Source: Saprospiraceae bacterium
GTDB lineage: Bacteria; Bacteroidota; Bacteroidia; Chitinophagales; Saprospiraceae
Direction: 5' to 3'
NCBI GenBank assembly: GCA_024103005.1
Contig: JAGFJA010000075.1
Coordinates: 36,489 to 100,488, forward strand
DNA: 64,000 bases
Shown: one piece after another, positions 46,090 to 55,756 of the stretch
Numbering within the stretch: position 1 is the stretch's first letter
How the letters are laid out: every line of letters begins with the position of its first letter
Program-made: the position numbers and the translations under genes
Notes under the pieces: generated by a model
The model's input: the letters and a program-made list of their open reading frames with translations, nothing else
The model's database searches: none
Told to the model about the DNA's origin: nothing

Positions 46090-47736
46090 ATGAAAAGACG
46101 TAATTTTCTTCAAATCTCTACCCCAATGATCGTCGGTCCGCTGGTTCTGGACAATCAATTAGTCAAGCCATTTATCAGCAGCTCTCTGGCAAGGATGTTC
46201 AGTTGCGAAGAGGTGAATGACAGGGTCTTGGTAGTCGTCCAGCTAAAGGGCGGTAATGACGGGCTTAACTGTATTATACCTACTTTCCAGTATGATACAT
46301 ATAAGAATTTCAGACCGGTGATCGGAATAGACCAGGCTAAGATTATAGCCCTGGATAATACGCTTCCCAATGACCGTCACGTGAGTCTGCACCCCAACCT
46401 GGTTTCATTCAAAGAACTGTATGAAAAGAATCAGTTTTCCGTCGTTCAGTCAGTTGGCTATGCCAATACCAATAAGTCGCATTTCAAAGGTACTGACCTG
46501 TGGTTGTCTGGCGGCGACAGTACTCCTGCTCACTTCAATTTTGGCAGTGGTTGGATAGGCCGTTACCTCGATGCATCATATCCGGGTATTGCCGGCGAAC
46601 CCACTGCCGAATTCCCTGACCCCCTTGGCATCCAATTGGGCAATAGGCAACAATCCATCGGCTTTCATACTGAACATCAGCACGAAGCCGGAATCAATCT
46701 CTCAGGACAGGATCCATCAGGATTTTATACATTGGTATCTGAATTGGGTGGCATCCCACCAACAACCATTCCTGCCTCTGACTATGGACAGAATATCTCT
46801 TATATCATAGATATAGAGGATTCGACCAGCAGGTACTCCAGCCGGGTAACGGAGGTATTTAATAAAGGAACTAATATGGGGAGCTATCCGGATTATGACT
46901 TGGCAAATCAGCTGAAAACAGTCGCCCGTATGATTAGTGGCGGTTGTAAGACCAAGATATATGTTGTCTCAATAGGTAGCTTTGATACGCACAAGACCCA
47001 GGGGGAAGGCAATAATCCGGAACAAGGAACACACGCAATGTTACTGAAACAGTTGTCCGAATCCATTCTTGCTTTCCAGCAAGATCTTGATTTGATGCAA
47101 CTCGATGACAGGGTGGCTGGTGTCACTTTTTCCGAATTTGGCCGCAGACCGAAAGAAAACGGATCCGGTGGAACGGACCATGGCACAATAGCACCTATGT
47201 TTCTCTTCGGAACACCGATTAAATCGGGTGTTATCGGCGATAATACAGACTTATCACTCGTTGGCGATGGCAATGATTTACAGGGACTGGATCAGGACTA
47301 CCGCAATGTGTTTACTGCACTACTTCAGGATTGGTTGGGTGCCTCTGACAGGGTTTTGGAAGAGACTTATTTCCAGGATTTTATCAGCTCTAAGACCGAT
47401 ATATTGGATAGCTCATTTATAGCCGACCCCGGCTGTTATATTGACACCTATCTTTCTTCTTCTGTCTTTAAACGGGATGCACCCCTCAATATCTATCCCA
47501 ATCCTGCAAGAAATATTGTTTCTTTTGATATCAATACGACCGGAAGCGGAACAGCTTACATCCGACTTTCAGATATGTCAGGAAGGACGGTTAAACAGTG
47601 GAATAAGGCTTATGTTTCAGGAACTAATAACTTTACCTTGGGTATATCCAATGTCGATGCAGGCGCCTATGTTATTGATATGTCCATGTCTGACATTAAG
47701 AGGAGATATTCCGGTAAACTGATTGTAATAGAATAG
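46090..47736 (+). CDS. DUF1501 protein with T9SS sorting domain
   Basis: A 548-residue protein. The N-terminus MKRRNFLQISTPMIVGPLVL looks like a Tat-type signal (KRRNFLQ). The DUF1501 alkaline-phosphatase-like domain (about 40-420) has VVVQLKGGNDGLN, FKGTDLWLSGG and SEFGRRPKENGSGGTDHGT. Residues about 470-548, from IYPNPARNIVSFDI, form a T9SS type A sorting domain. So it appears to cross the inner membrane by Tat and the outer membrane by T9SS. Activity unknown. Operon with DUF1800. Confidence 0.9.
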   Translation: MKRRNFLQISTPMIVGPLVLDNQLVKPFISSSLARMFSCEEVNDRVLVVVQLKGGNDGLNCIIPTFQYDTYKNFRPVIGIDQAKIIALDNTLPNDRHVSLHPNLVSFKELYEKNQFSVVQSVGYANTNKSHFKGTDLWLSGGDSTPAHFNFGSGWIGRYLDASYPGIAGEPTAEFPDPLGIQLGNRQQSIGFHTEHQHEAGINLSGQDPSGFYTLVSELGGIPPTTIPASDYGQNISYIIDIEDSTSRYSSRVTEVFNKGTNMGSYPDYDLANQLKTVARMISGGCKTKIYVVSIGSFDTHKTQGEGNNPEQGTHAMLLKQLSESILAFQQDLDLMQLDDRVAGVTFSEFGRRPKENGSGGTDHGTIAPMFLFGTPIKSGVIGDNTDLSLVGDGNDLQGLDQDYRNVFTALLQDWLGASDRVLEETYFQDFISSKTDILDSSFIADPGCYIDTYLSSSVFKRDAPLNIYPNPARNIVSFDINTTGSGTAYIRLSDMSGRTVKQWNKAYVSGTNNFTLGISNVDAGAYVIDMSMSDIKRRYSGKLIVIE

Positions 47737-47822
47737 AAGTGGTGAATGTGGCATAAGTCAAATTTATCATAAATCCAATAATTGAACATTTTGCCCATAG
47801 ATGGTCGATATCTTGTTTTTTC

Positions 47823-47881
47823 AGGATTCAATAATTGAATATTTTAGCTTTAAGTAGAAGTTCTTTTATTGAATCCTTTTT
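47823..47881 (+). terminator. Inverted repeat, probable terminator of the DUF1800-DUF1501 unit
   Basis: AGGATTCAATAA (47823-47834) and TTATTGAATCCT (47866-47877) are a perfect 12-bp inverted repeat with a 31-nt loop, followed by TTTT. The left arm overlaps the second copy of a direct repeat (ATCCAATAATTGAACATTTT at 47773, then a near copy at 47826). Confidence 0.5.
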
Positions 47882-47933
47882 ATATTAATTCTCTGTAAGA
47901 AGTCCAAAATATCATAATAGATACGGTCCGGGG

Positions 47934-48008
47934 ATGAGAACCATAAAGATGATATTGGCCCTTTTAAATGTTGCAGTTATTTTCCTGATTGTTATTTTAT
48001 TTGAGTAA
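47934..48008 (+). CDS. Candidate 24-aa hydrophobic microprotein
   Basis: ATG at 47934 opens 24 codons: MRTIKMI followed by a hydrophobic span (LALLNVAVIFLIVILF) and a final Glu, then TAA at 48006-48008. It lies 23 bp before the GH39-like gene. It has the charge pattern of a single-span membrane peptide. No homology is known to me. Confidence 0.3.
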   Translation: MRTIKMILALLNVAVIFLIVILFE

Positions 48009-48031
48009 ATTTATACCGGAATATTGCTAAA

Positions 48032-49900
48032 ATGACGATTATAAAGGAGACTGTGCTGAATTTAAAGGTTGGCCTGCTGGTTGGTACTTTGTTTTTTATT
48101 TGTGAAAAAGCAACGGCTCAGTCATTTATTCATATTAAGATCGATGCTTCATCCAATGCAATTCCAATGTCACCAATCTGGCGTGACCACTACGAAAACA
48201 GTCTGATGGATGGTTACGGTAGCAATCCTGCTCTTTTGGGGAGCCATAAGATATATTCGGGAGGTACAGACTTTAGGGAAGCGATGCAGGTTCTCAAACC
48301 AAGATACATCCGCATTTCATTAGGGCGGATGGATAATCCGCCCGATACCGCATATTTTTCATCTAATCCGAATACACTGCGTCATCTGAAATATGAATTC
48401 TATTCAGGTAAGAATACCTTAGATGATGCTGATGATCCGGAAAATTATCATTTTGAATATATAGATTCTGCCATTAGCTTGATACAATCCATAGGTGCCA
48501 TACCTTATATTACAATGGATTATATGCCTTATACTTTAAGCAGAGATACGATTCCCGAATATCAGGCAGCCATAGGTTTGATTTATAGTCTGGCTTATGA
48601 TAACTCCATCAGAAATTCTCCGCCTGCCAATCCTGCAGTCTATGGAAGGGTTATGTACCACCTCATTAAGCACTGTTATAGCAACTTTGGCGTGACTTAT
48701 TTTGAACATTGGAATGAGCCTGACCAGCAGTGGCTTAATCCCATCATGGTTAAATTCTTCTGGAAAGGGGATGGTCATGACCTCTATGATGCCTATGCAG
48801 CTATTGCTAATCAGGTTTCTGCAGATTCATCATTGGCAAATGTAATCAAACTCGGTGGGTGCAGCTTTGCCTTTTATTCTCTGTATAATTCAATACCAAT
48901 ATACTTTCTTCAGGCAGTTCAGCAGCACAGAACCAAATTTGATTTTTTATCCTTCCATCCGTATTCTGACACTCAGTATAAAGGCGGCTACGATACTGCT
49001 AAAGTCGAACTTGCCATCGAATGGCGAAATAGGTTTATACCTGGCGCAGAACTTATCAATGCAGAATGGGGAAGATTGGATACCAACACTGATGTGTGGG
49101 GTGACCTGGATTATGGCTTGAATAAATTTCGTCACATCATCGATATGCTTGATAGAGGAATATCCATGTCTCATGAAGTATGCCTCTTTGACCCGGATTC
49201 ATACTCTGATAACTTTACAAGCCTTGGTATGTTTCGCGTCGGGCCCATCATTCCGAAACCTTCTGCCTTTGTGTTTTTTAATCTGAACAGGTTAAATGCA
49301 ACGCCAAACAGGCTTACACTTAGTTCGGGTAGCAATGTGCCCGTATTAGCCGGAATTTCAGATGCAAGGGATAAGATTGTAGTGGCTTTTCCGGCAGATA
49401 CAACGAATGATGAAGGTACCGATGTTTTATTAGAAATCAGGCATTTACCTTGGGGAGAAAAGGGATATAGCCTTAACCGCTATGAAGTTACGGAAGCCAG
49501 TTGTGAAGCAGGTTTGCCTTATGTTTTAACTTCTTCTTTAAAAGGTTCCGGTGACCAAGTATTTGATACATTGAATTATCAATCCATCAAACAAAGCGGA
49601 CGACTCATTATATGGGAGGTTGCGGCTGACCCTACATGTTCTGCGGACAACTTGCAGCGATCTGGCTTTAAAATTTTCCCTAATCCGACAGACGGAGATT
49701 TCAGCATTTTCAGTAAAAACCAGCGCGAGATTGATGCTGTTTCTATTTATAATCTTTCGGGCAGGCAGATTTACAAAGATTCCTTCAATCAGAGCCAAAA
49801 GCGAGTTCACATCTCAACCGATTTACCTCCCGGAGTTTATATACTTAAAATTCAAAGCGGAAAGGTTAATACAATGGAGAAGTTTATAAGATTAAAGTAG
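48032..49900 (+). CDS. Secreted GH39-like glycoside hydrolase with T9SS sorting domain
   Basis: A 622-residue exported protein. Signal peptide about 1-29 (ending ATAQS). A clan GH-A TIM barrel (about 40-425) has acid/base Glu229 in FEHWNEPDQQW and the likely nucleophile Glu348 in LINAEWGRLD. RYIRISLGRMDNPPDT and FLSFHPYSDTQYKGG fit GH39 relatives (beta-xylosidase, alpha-L-iduronidase). A beta-sandwich follows (about 430-530). The final 75 residues, from IFPNPTDGDFSIFS, are a T9SS sorting domain. The sugar substrate is not predictable. Confidence 0.82.
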   Translation: MTIIKETVLNLKVGLLVGTLFFICEKATAQSFIHIKIDASSNAIPMSPIWRDHYENSLMDGYGSNPALLGSHKIYSGGTDFREAMQVLKPRYIRISLGRMDNPPDTAYFSSNPNTLRHLKYEFYSGKNTLDDADDPENYHFEYIDSAISLIQSIGAIPYITMDYMPYTLSRDTIPEYQAAIGLIYSLAYDNSIRNSPPANPAVYGRVMYHLIKHCYSNFGVTYFEHWNEPDQQWLNPIMVKFFWKGDGHDLYDAYAAIANQVSADSSLANVIKLGGCSFAFYSLYNSIPIYFLQAVQQHRTKFDFLSFHPYSDTQYKGGYDTAKVELAIEWRNRFIPGAELINAEWGRLDTNTDVWGDLDYGLNKFRHIIDMLDRGISMSHEVCLFDPDSYSDNFTSLGMFRVGPIIPKPSAFVFFNLNRLNATPNRLTLSSGSNVPVLAGISDARDKIVVAFPADTTNDEGTDVLLEIRHLPWGEKGYSLNRYEVTEASCEAGLPYVLTSSLKGSGDQVFDTLNYQSIKQSGRLIIWEVAADPTCSADNLQRSGFKIFPNPTDGDFSIFSKNQREIDAVSIYNLSGRQIYKDSFNQSQKRVHISTDLPPGVYILKIQSGKVNTMEKFIRLK

Positions 49901-49967
49901 AGCCCTGAAAAAGATTACAATTATATTGATTCCGGAATATTATCAGATTTTTTTGCCGAATATCAGG

Positions 49968-51770
49968 TTATTGGTTGACATCGCCCCTCAATATTCTGAA
50001 CCGCTGTCGGGCGTCATAGGCAAATATACTATCGGTATATTCATTGAACAATCGCTCGTATAACGCTTTTGCTTTTTCTTTATCATCCAGAACATTGTCA
50101 TACAGTTGTGCCAGTTCATACATGGCATTGTCAGCACGGATTTCTTCTTTGTAATCAGTGAATATCTTTTCATAGCAGGTTGCTGCCTGATCGTATTGTT
50201 TCAGTTTGACAAAGATGTGGGCCTTTGCGTACAGTACGTCATCATCCAGAGCATCATTGGGATACATCTTCAGCAGGGAATCCAGCCTTGAAAGTGCTTC
50301 CGGTAGCTTATTCTGGTAAATGAGCAGTTCTATGGATGCATACATCTTCATAGCCGCATACGTCGAATCCATCCCCATATTGTCTTGTATAAAGACGGAA
50401 AGGTCGATGGCATCATTGGAAATCATGCGTGAGGTGGCTGTCTTGAGTGCATCAAATTGAGCCTGAGCCCAGTCGAAGTCGCCCATATAATAAGAAAGGC
50501 GTGCATTTTTAAACCGCGCCTCCTGACCGATGGTCCCTTCCTTGAAATCCTTATCCACCTGACTGTATAAGAGAGAAGCATCCCATCTTTTACCCTGTAT
50601 GAGAAGATAGTCAGCCAGTCGGATTTTGATTTCTGCCAATACAGGAGGGTTGATACCGCCCTTGTCCACGACAGCCTGGAGGATGTCAACTGCTTTACCC
50701 AGGTTGTCATCATACTTCATCAAAAATTCGGCATAGTCATATATCAAATATACAGCCCTGCCGGTTTCAGCGTAATTATGGATAAATTCAGAATATTCCT
50801 TATCGATTGCTTCCCTTTTGTCAGCCGGAATTTCTGACTTGATGACACTTCCGGAAACCATTGATTTAAGGCGATACCGTGCAGCTTCATAAAAATAGGG
50901 ATTAAAGGTTCCTTTTTCAAGGATATAGTCAAATCCTGAAATGGCTACATCGTATTGACCTTCATTGTATGCAGTCTGTGCCAGTGAAAAAATCCTGGAA
51001 TAGTTGTTACCGGTTTTGATGTCAAGGGCCTTGAGCTGACGCATTGCATTGGAATAATCCTTTTTTTGGAGGTAGATCCAAGATAGTAATTCTATCAGCT
51101 GGGGATTTTCAGGATATTGCTGAACCTTTTGGAAGACAGCTTTCAGCAGATTGTCATATTCTGATTCATTTACAAAGCTTCGCTGAATGGATGAGGTGAA
51201 AAGGTTGTAATAACCCGGATCCTCAATGAGTTGATCTAAAGCAAGTGCGAGCATCTTTTCCTGCTGCCCTGTCTTGAGATAGAGCTGGCTCAGGTCGTAG
51301 GTAAAGATGCTGCCCGGGGGTAGCATCTCCCGGCCTTTCTCCAGGACATTTATAGCGATATCGGATTTACCTGATTTGTCCAGTGCTCGGGACGTAAGGA
51401 GGATGATGCTCGGATTGGCAGGCAGGTTTTTTAATATATAATCGTATTGTTGTTGGGCTTCTTTTGGTTTGTCCATTTTATTAAGAAGGGAAGCATAAGG
51501 AACCCTTAATTGCAGTTGACCGGGGAATTGGTGTATGGCGTCTGAAACGATTTTAGCTGCCGCATCGTAATTTCTAAGTGCCATGTAGCAGTCGGTCAAA
51601 GCGTCCATATAGGTGGTGTTTGCCTTGTTTTTATTCCACAGAGATTGATAAATAGCTGCTGCTTTTTCGTATTCTCCGTCGTCAAAATATTGACGAGCCA
51701 GTTCTAAGCTTTGGCCGGAAATGCTCTGGAAGGTCCAAAGCAGGAAGAAAAGAAAGATCAATTGTTTCAT
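49968..51770 (-). CDS. Exported tetratricopeptide-repeat protein
   Basis: A 600-residue protein with signal peptide (about 1-19, ending ISGQS) and TPR-type helical repeats over most of its length: ARQYFDDGEYEKAAAIYQSL near the start, AQTAYNEGQYDVAISGFDYI in the middle, KAHIFVKLKQYDQAATCYEK and KEKAKALYERLFNEY near the end. Probably a periplasmic or surface-associated scaffold. A consensus promoter lies just upstream. Function unknown. Confidence 0.85.
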   Translation of the reverse strand: MKQLIFLFFLLWTFQSISGQSLELARQYFDDGEYEKAAAIYQSLWNKNKANTTYMDALTDCYMALRNYDAAAKIVSDAIHQFPGQLQLRVPYASLLNKMDKPKEAQQQYDYILKNLPANPSIILLTSRALDKSGKSDIAINVLEKGREMLPPGSIFTYDLSQLYLKTGQQEKMLALALDQLIEDPGYYNLFTSSIQRSFVNESEYDNLLKAVFQKVQQYPENPQLIELLSWIYLQKKDYSNAMRQLKALDIKTGNNYSRIFSLAQTAYNEGQYDVAISGFDYILEKGTFNPYFYEAARYRLKSMVSGSVIKSEIPADKREAIDKEYSEFIHNYAETGRAVYLIYDYAEFLMKYDDNLGKAVDILQAVVDKGGINPPVLAEIKIRLADYLLIQGKRWDASLLYSQVDKDFKEGTIGQEARFKNARLSYYMGDFDWAQAQFDALKTATSRMISNDAIDLSVFIQDNMGMDSTYAAMKMYASIELLIYQNKLPEALSRLDSLLKMYPNDALDDDVLYAKAHIFVKLKQYDQAATCYEKIFTDYKEEIRADNAMYELAQLYDNVLDDKEKAKALYERLFNEYTDSIFAYDARQRFRILRGDVNQ

Positions 51771-51788
51771 AAAACCCGATTGTCAGGA

Positions 51789-51820
51789 CAAAGATAGAAA
51801 AATAGTAAGGCAGCATTAAA
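51789..51820 (-). promoter_or_regulatory. Bacteroidota-type promoter for the TPR gene
   Basis: On the minus strand TTTA (51817-51820), 20-nt spacer, TATCTTTG (51789-51796). The TPR start codon is 18 nt downstream. Confidence 0.6.
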
Positions 51821-52071
51821 CCGCGATATCGGGTATTAAAACGAAATTAACATGGATTTGTTTTATTTTAATCTTCAAACTTCTGTTAGGGTTTGACTAA
51901 ATTGGCTTTCAACACTAAGACCTTGATTTCTTATAATTTATGTTGAAATGACAATTCAGGACAGAATTTCTGTTTTTAAGGTAATTGGCGTTAAAACTGA
52001 CTGCCAAAATGTCCTGAAAATCAAAATGGAAGCCTATTTGCATATAGTCCGTGAAATTCAAGAAGATAGTT

Positions 52072-52611
52072 ATGCACAAAGAAGATGTAAACGAGATGGA
52101 GCAGAACGAAGAACTCGATGCAATAATCAACCAAGATGATAATACTGCAAATGAACCTGCCGGTAAGGAAGATGACCTGAAAGCGAAGATTGAAGAACTG
52201 CAGGATAAGAATCTTCGTCTTTTTGCGGAATTTGAAAATTTCAGGAGGCGTACTCAGAAAGAAAAGTATGAACTGATTAAGACAGCTGCACAGGACACGT
52301 TGACGGCGCTTTTGCCGGTCCTTGATGACTTTGACAGAGCAAAAAAATTGCTGGATGAGATGCCGGAAAAAGATGCGGTGATGGAAGGTGTGCTTTTGGT
52401 TTATGATAAGTTGTACAATATCCTTGGCGGAAAAGGTTTGGTTGCTTTAGATTCCGACAATCAGGTATTTGATCCTGAACTACATGATGCCATTTCTCAT
52501 TTCCCTGTTTCCGACCCTTCACTGGTGGGAAAGGTAATAGATACTATAGAGAAAGGATACTTGCTCAATGATAAGTTGATTCGTCACGCTAAAGTGGTTG
52601 TCGGGGCATAG
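52072..52611 (+). CDS. grpE: Nucleotide exchange factor GrpE
   Basis: A 179-residue co-chaperone that exchanges ADP on DnaK. An acidic N-terminal tail leads into a long coiled coil (about 25-85, LKAKIEELQDKNLRLFAEFE, then NFRRRTQKEKYELIK), and a C-terminal beta-domain ends VIDTIEKGYLLNDKLIRHAK. ATG 52072 is preferred; the frame is open from a GTG at 52051. Followed 36 bp later by dnaJ. dnaK is not in the window. Confidence 0.94.
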   Translation: MHKEDVNEMEQNEELDAIINQDDNTANEPAGKEDDLKAKIEELQDKNLRLFAEFENFRRRTQKEKYELIKTAAQDTLTALLPVLDDFDRAKKLLDEMPEKDAVMEGVLLVYDKLYNILGGKGLVALDSDNQVFDPELHDAISHFPVSDPSLVGKVIDTIEKGYLLNDKLIRHAKVVVGA

Positions 52612-52647
52612 TCCTCTTTCATGAATTAAAATTAAATTTTTCAGACT

Positions 52648-53802
52648 ATGTCAAAACGTGATTATTACGAGGTTCTGGGAGTTTCGAAAGGGGTCGATGA
52701 ATCAGAATTGAAAAAAGCATACCGCAAGATTGCCATGCAGTATCATCCCGACCGCAATCCGGGTGATAAGGCTGCGGAAGAGAAGTTTAAGGAGGCCGCT
52801 GAAGCATATGAAGTTTTGAGTGATGCCGATAAAAGGGCGCGATATGACAGACTTGGCCATGCCGGTGTGGACGGTAGTTTCGGCGGTGGTTACGGAGGTC
52901 GGGGCATGACCATGGATGATATCTTTGCCAATTTTGGTAATGTATTTGAAGATTCACCATTTGGCTCTTTCTTTGGTGGAGGACAGAGTAGAAGTCAGGG
53001 CGGTGGAAAAGGTGGCAGTAACCTTCGTATCAAGATAAAAATGACTCTTGAGGAAATAGCCTCCGGAGTAAAGAAGAAAATCAGGGTCAGCAAACATGTA
53101 AGTTGCCAAACCTGCGGTGGTTCGGGAGCTAAAGACCGTTCGTCCATGAAAACATGCAGTACCTGCAACGGTCAGGGAGCTGTACGACAGGTAAGGAATA
53201 CATTTTTAGGACAAATGCAGACAACATCTACATGTCCGACCTGTCACGGGGCTGGAAAGGTAGTGACTGCCAACTGTACCAATTGTAAGGGCGAGGGAAG
53301 AGTACAGGGTGAAGAAACTATTGAGTTTGAAATACCGGCAGGAGTATCCGACGGAATGCAGCTATCTATGTCAGGTAAGGGAAATGCCGGTCAGAAAAAC
53401 GGACCTGCCGGTGACCTTATTATCACTATAGAAGAGATAGCACACAAATATCTGGAACGGGATGGCAATAATCTTCTCTATGACTTAAATATAAATATCG
53501 CTGACGCTGCCCTTGGCATGTCGGTCGAAGTGCCTACAATCGACGGTAAGGCAAGGATAAAAATCCCTGCCGGAACGCAATCCGGTAAGATATTCAGACT
53601 AAGAGGAAAGGGTCTGCCTGCACTGCAAAGTTACGGCAAGGGCGATCAGCTCATTCAGGTCAACGTCTGGACGCCACAGAAGCTCAATGACGAAGAGAAG
53701 AAATTATTGGAAAAACTGAAGACTATGCCTAACTTTACTCCCGATCCCGAAAAGCAGACGAAAGGCTTCTTTCAACGTATGAAAGAGATTTTTGATAATT
53801 GA
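52648..53802 (+). CDS. dnaJ: Molecular chaperone DnaJ
   Basis: A 384-residue type I J-protein. J domain 1-70 with HPD at 33-35, a Gly-rich region (about 75-125), four zinc repeats ([32 protein letters not shown]) between about 152 and 215, then the substrate-binding C-terminal domains. It stimulates DnaK ATPase. Operon with grpE, and gldH follows 41 bp later on the same strand. Confidence 0.97.
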   Translation: MSKRDYYEVLGVSKGVDESELKKAYRKIAMQYHPDRNPGDKAAEEKFKEAAEAYEVLSDADKRARYDRLGHAGVDGSFGGGYGGRGMTMDDIFANFGNVFEDSPFGSFFGGGQSRSQGGGKGGSNLRIKIKMTLEEIASGVKKKIRVSKHVSCQTCGGSGAKDRSSMKTCSTCNGQGAVRQVRNTFLGQMQTTSTCPTCHGAGKVVTANCTNCKGEGRVQGEETIEFEIPAGVSDGMQLSMSGKGNAGQKNGPAGDLIITIEEIAHKYLERDGNNLLYDLNINIADAALGMSVEVPTIDGKARIKIPAGTQSGKIFRLRGKGLPALQSYGKGDQLIQVNVWTPQKLNDEEKKLLEKLKTMPNFTPDPEKQTKGFFQRMKEIFDN

Positions 53803-53843
53803 CCGGATTATTATAATTTCACAAGATTTAACAGCAGGATTAT

Positions 53844-54317
53844 ATGAATAAAATATTGTATGGAGTGGGATTGCTGATTGCCGTTGTTTCGGTTTCATCC
53901 TGCACCGGCAATATTTACAACCATGAAGAAAAGATACCAAATGATATATGGCGCTATGCCGACTCCCTTAACTTTGAGTTTGAAATACCGGATACGGCTC
54001 AGCTCTATATGATGGAACTGGATGTTAGGCATACTGACGCCTTTCCCTGGGAGAACTGCTATGTCAAAATAAGGTCAACTTATCCCGATAAAACAGTCAA
54101 AACTGACATCCTGTCACTTGAATTTGCCGATCCGGCCGGGAACTGGATGGGTGAGAAAAAGGGTGATTATATAGTGGCTCCCATCGCACTCCAACCTATT
54201 GCCAAGTTTAAAGCAAAGGGAAAATATCAAATGACATTTTTTCAGGATACCCGCAGAGACAGTATCCCAGGCATTCATTCCCTGAAGTTAAAGATCAGTA
54301 AGTTGAAGAAAAATTAA
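53844..54317 (+). CDS. gldH: Gliding motility lipoprotein GldH
   Basis: A 157-residue lipoprotein with lipobox VSSC (Cys about 20). The family pattern is present: IPNDIWRYADSLNFEFEIPD (about 31-50), then EFADPAGNWMGEKKGDYIVA and the closing DTRRDSIPGIHSLKLKISK. GldH is needed for gliding and T9SS-dependent secretion in Flavobacterium. It follows dnaJ and its stop codon overlaps that of a convergent 58-residue gene. Confidence 0.85.
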   Translation: MNKILYGVGLLIAVVSVSSCTGNIYNHEEKIPNDIWRYADSLNFEFEIPDTAQLYMMELDVRHTDAFPWENCYVKIRSTYPDKTVKTDILSLEFADPAGNWMGEKKGDYIVAPIALQPIAKFKAKGKYQMTFFQDTRRDSIPGIHSLKLKISKLKKN

Positions 54318-54490
54318 TACTTTTTTCGTCCGGGGCAGGACTTGCATCGTTTGCCTTTCTTGTACTTTTTACAACATTCCTTTTTCTTCTTGCTTTGAAC
54401 GATGGGTAAGGCATAATATATACTTCGTCCTTGCAGACCTTCCTCGGCAGAAGCATTTAACATTGACAGGATAAAAGGCGAACCAAACAT
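54314..54490 (-). CDS. Small Cys/Lys-rich protein (58 aa)
   Basis: ATG 54490 opens a 58-codon frame ending TAA at 54314-54316, tail-to-tail with gldH (stop codons overlap by 2 bp). Residues 1-33 are mixed; residues 34-58 read KKKKECCKKYKKGKRCKSCP then GRKKY, with Cys at 39, 40, 49 and 52. I recall similar KKCCxKYKKGKxCKxCP endings on small Bacteroidota proteins. A metal-binding or nucleic-acid-binding tail is possible. TATCTTCG about 30 nt upstream is a weak promoter match. Confidence 0.6.
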   Translation of the reverse strand: MFGSPFILSMLNASAEEGLQGRSIYYALPIVQSKKKKECCKKYKKGKRCKSCPGRKKY

Positions 54491-54684
54491 TCCCCGAAAT
54501 TTAAATAAGTTTGAAACTGCGAAGATAATTATTATTTAGATTAAATATAATTAAAGTAAAACTTTGCTGTTAAAAATGCGTCCAATCGTGATGGTTCCTG
54601 TGTTTGCTTATGTCAACAAGCACCATTGTCATTGAAGACATCTAAGATAATACTATGAAGGAAGAGGGGATAATCTTTGCCTGA

Positions 54685-55296
54685 TCAAAACATATACTGG
54701 GCTGCCAGACTGATTTGATAATTTTTCATCCAGTTGGAAAACCGATCATCTACGAAATCCTTAGTCCACACCTTAGTGATGGCGCGATTGTACCTGCCGG
54801 TGAAGCCCAGATGCTTGGTTGCCTGATAGGTAGCGCCAAGGATAAATGACCATTCTTTTTCATTGAGGTTGCCCTCCATATAGGGCTTGTATTTGGGGTT
54901 TGTAATTTTGTTGTCCAGCATGATAGAGTAAGAAATTCCTCCATAAAACACAAGATGATAGAAACCTTTGGGGCTGAGCCAGTCTTTGTATCCTGCGAGG
55001 AGGGGAATTTCGAGATAATTAAATTCCATAGTCCAGTAGGGCAGGTAATTAAACTGTCGTCCGCGCGCGCTACCCTTGGTATTATAAAGAAATTCAACTT
55101 CAAGATTGAGGCGTGATTTGAATTTATACCCGGCCTTAACACCGACGAGGTAGGACGGCTTGTTATACCCATAGGCTTCGTCACCTGTGATCTGAGAGAG
55201 GCTGCCACCGGCTATGATGCCACCTGTAAAGTTGCTCTGAGCATTTATCCGGAGGGCAAAAAGGGTGCAAAAAAGTAGTAAAAACTTAATTCTCAT
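54685..55296 (-). CDS. Outer-membrane beta-barrel protein (PorT-type)
   Basis: A 203-residue exported protein: signal peptide about 1-19 (ending INAQS), then eight or so amphipathic strands beginning NFTGGIIAGGSLSQITGDEA and including YLVGVKAGYKFKSRLNLEVE, with a C-terminal aromatic residue (QISLAAQYMF). This is the Bacteroidota OMP_b-brl_2/PorT-like fold. The name PorT denotes the fold, not proven orthology to the T9SS component. Stand-alone gene. Confidence 0.8.
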   Translation of the reverse strand: MRIKFLLLFCTLFALRINAQSNFTGGIIAGGSLSQITGDEAYGYNKPSYLVGVKAGYKFKSRLNLEVEFLYNTKGSARGRQFNYLPYWTMEFNYLEIPLLAGYKDWLSPKGFYHLVFYGGISYSIMLDNKITNPKYKPYMEGNLNEKEWSFILGATYQATKHLGFTGRYNRAITKVWTKDFVDDRFSNWMKNYQISLAAQYMF

Positions 55297-55510
55297 TTAG
55301 AAATTCAATTATAAAGCAATCTTTCCAATGTGAAAACTTTACTTTCCTTCCACTGAAAATTTGCGTCGGTAAAGATAGGCATTTGGTAATTATCGAATAC
55401 CTCTGAAGTATGTAAACGACATTTGAGAGCAAAACGGTACATCGCTGACTGAAAGAATTGTTTGAATTGACCTATATTTGTCATCAGAATAACTGCATGA
55501 AAGTAGAATT

Positions 55511-55756
55511 ATGTCTGTCAAAGAACAGAAATTGTTGAAAGAGCTTACCAAAGAAGTATCATCTCTTGGTTATCGGGTCGTATATGAGAAGGGCAACTTT
55601 CAGTCAGGACATTGTATTGTTCTGGATAAAAAAGTAGTCGTAATCAATAAGTTTCTTTCAGAAAAGGTTAAGTTGATTATTCTCCGTGAACTCATAGATC
55701 AGATTGCCCGATCGGATTCGATGCAGGAAAAAGAAGTCAATGAGCCGGGAGTTTAA
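55511..55756 (+). CDS. Small conserved-looking protein upstream of the PhnP-like gene
   Basis: An 81-residue alpha/beta protein: LLKELTKEVSSLGYRVVYEK, then GNFQSGHCIVLDKKVVVINK and a helix. The V-Y-E-K-G-x-F-x-x-G-x-C pattern resembles small Bacteroidota proteins encoded before an MBL-fold hydrolase. Its last 17 bp overlap that gene in another frame, which implies translational coupling. TATATTTG at 55473-55480 is a plausible promoter element. Function unknown. Confidence 0.65.
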   Translation: MSVKEQKLLKELTKEVSSLGYRVVYEKGNFQSGHCIVLDKKVVVINKFLSEKVKLIILRELIDQIARSDSMQEKEVNEPGV

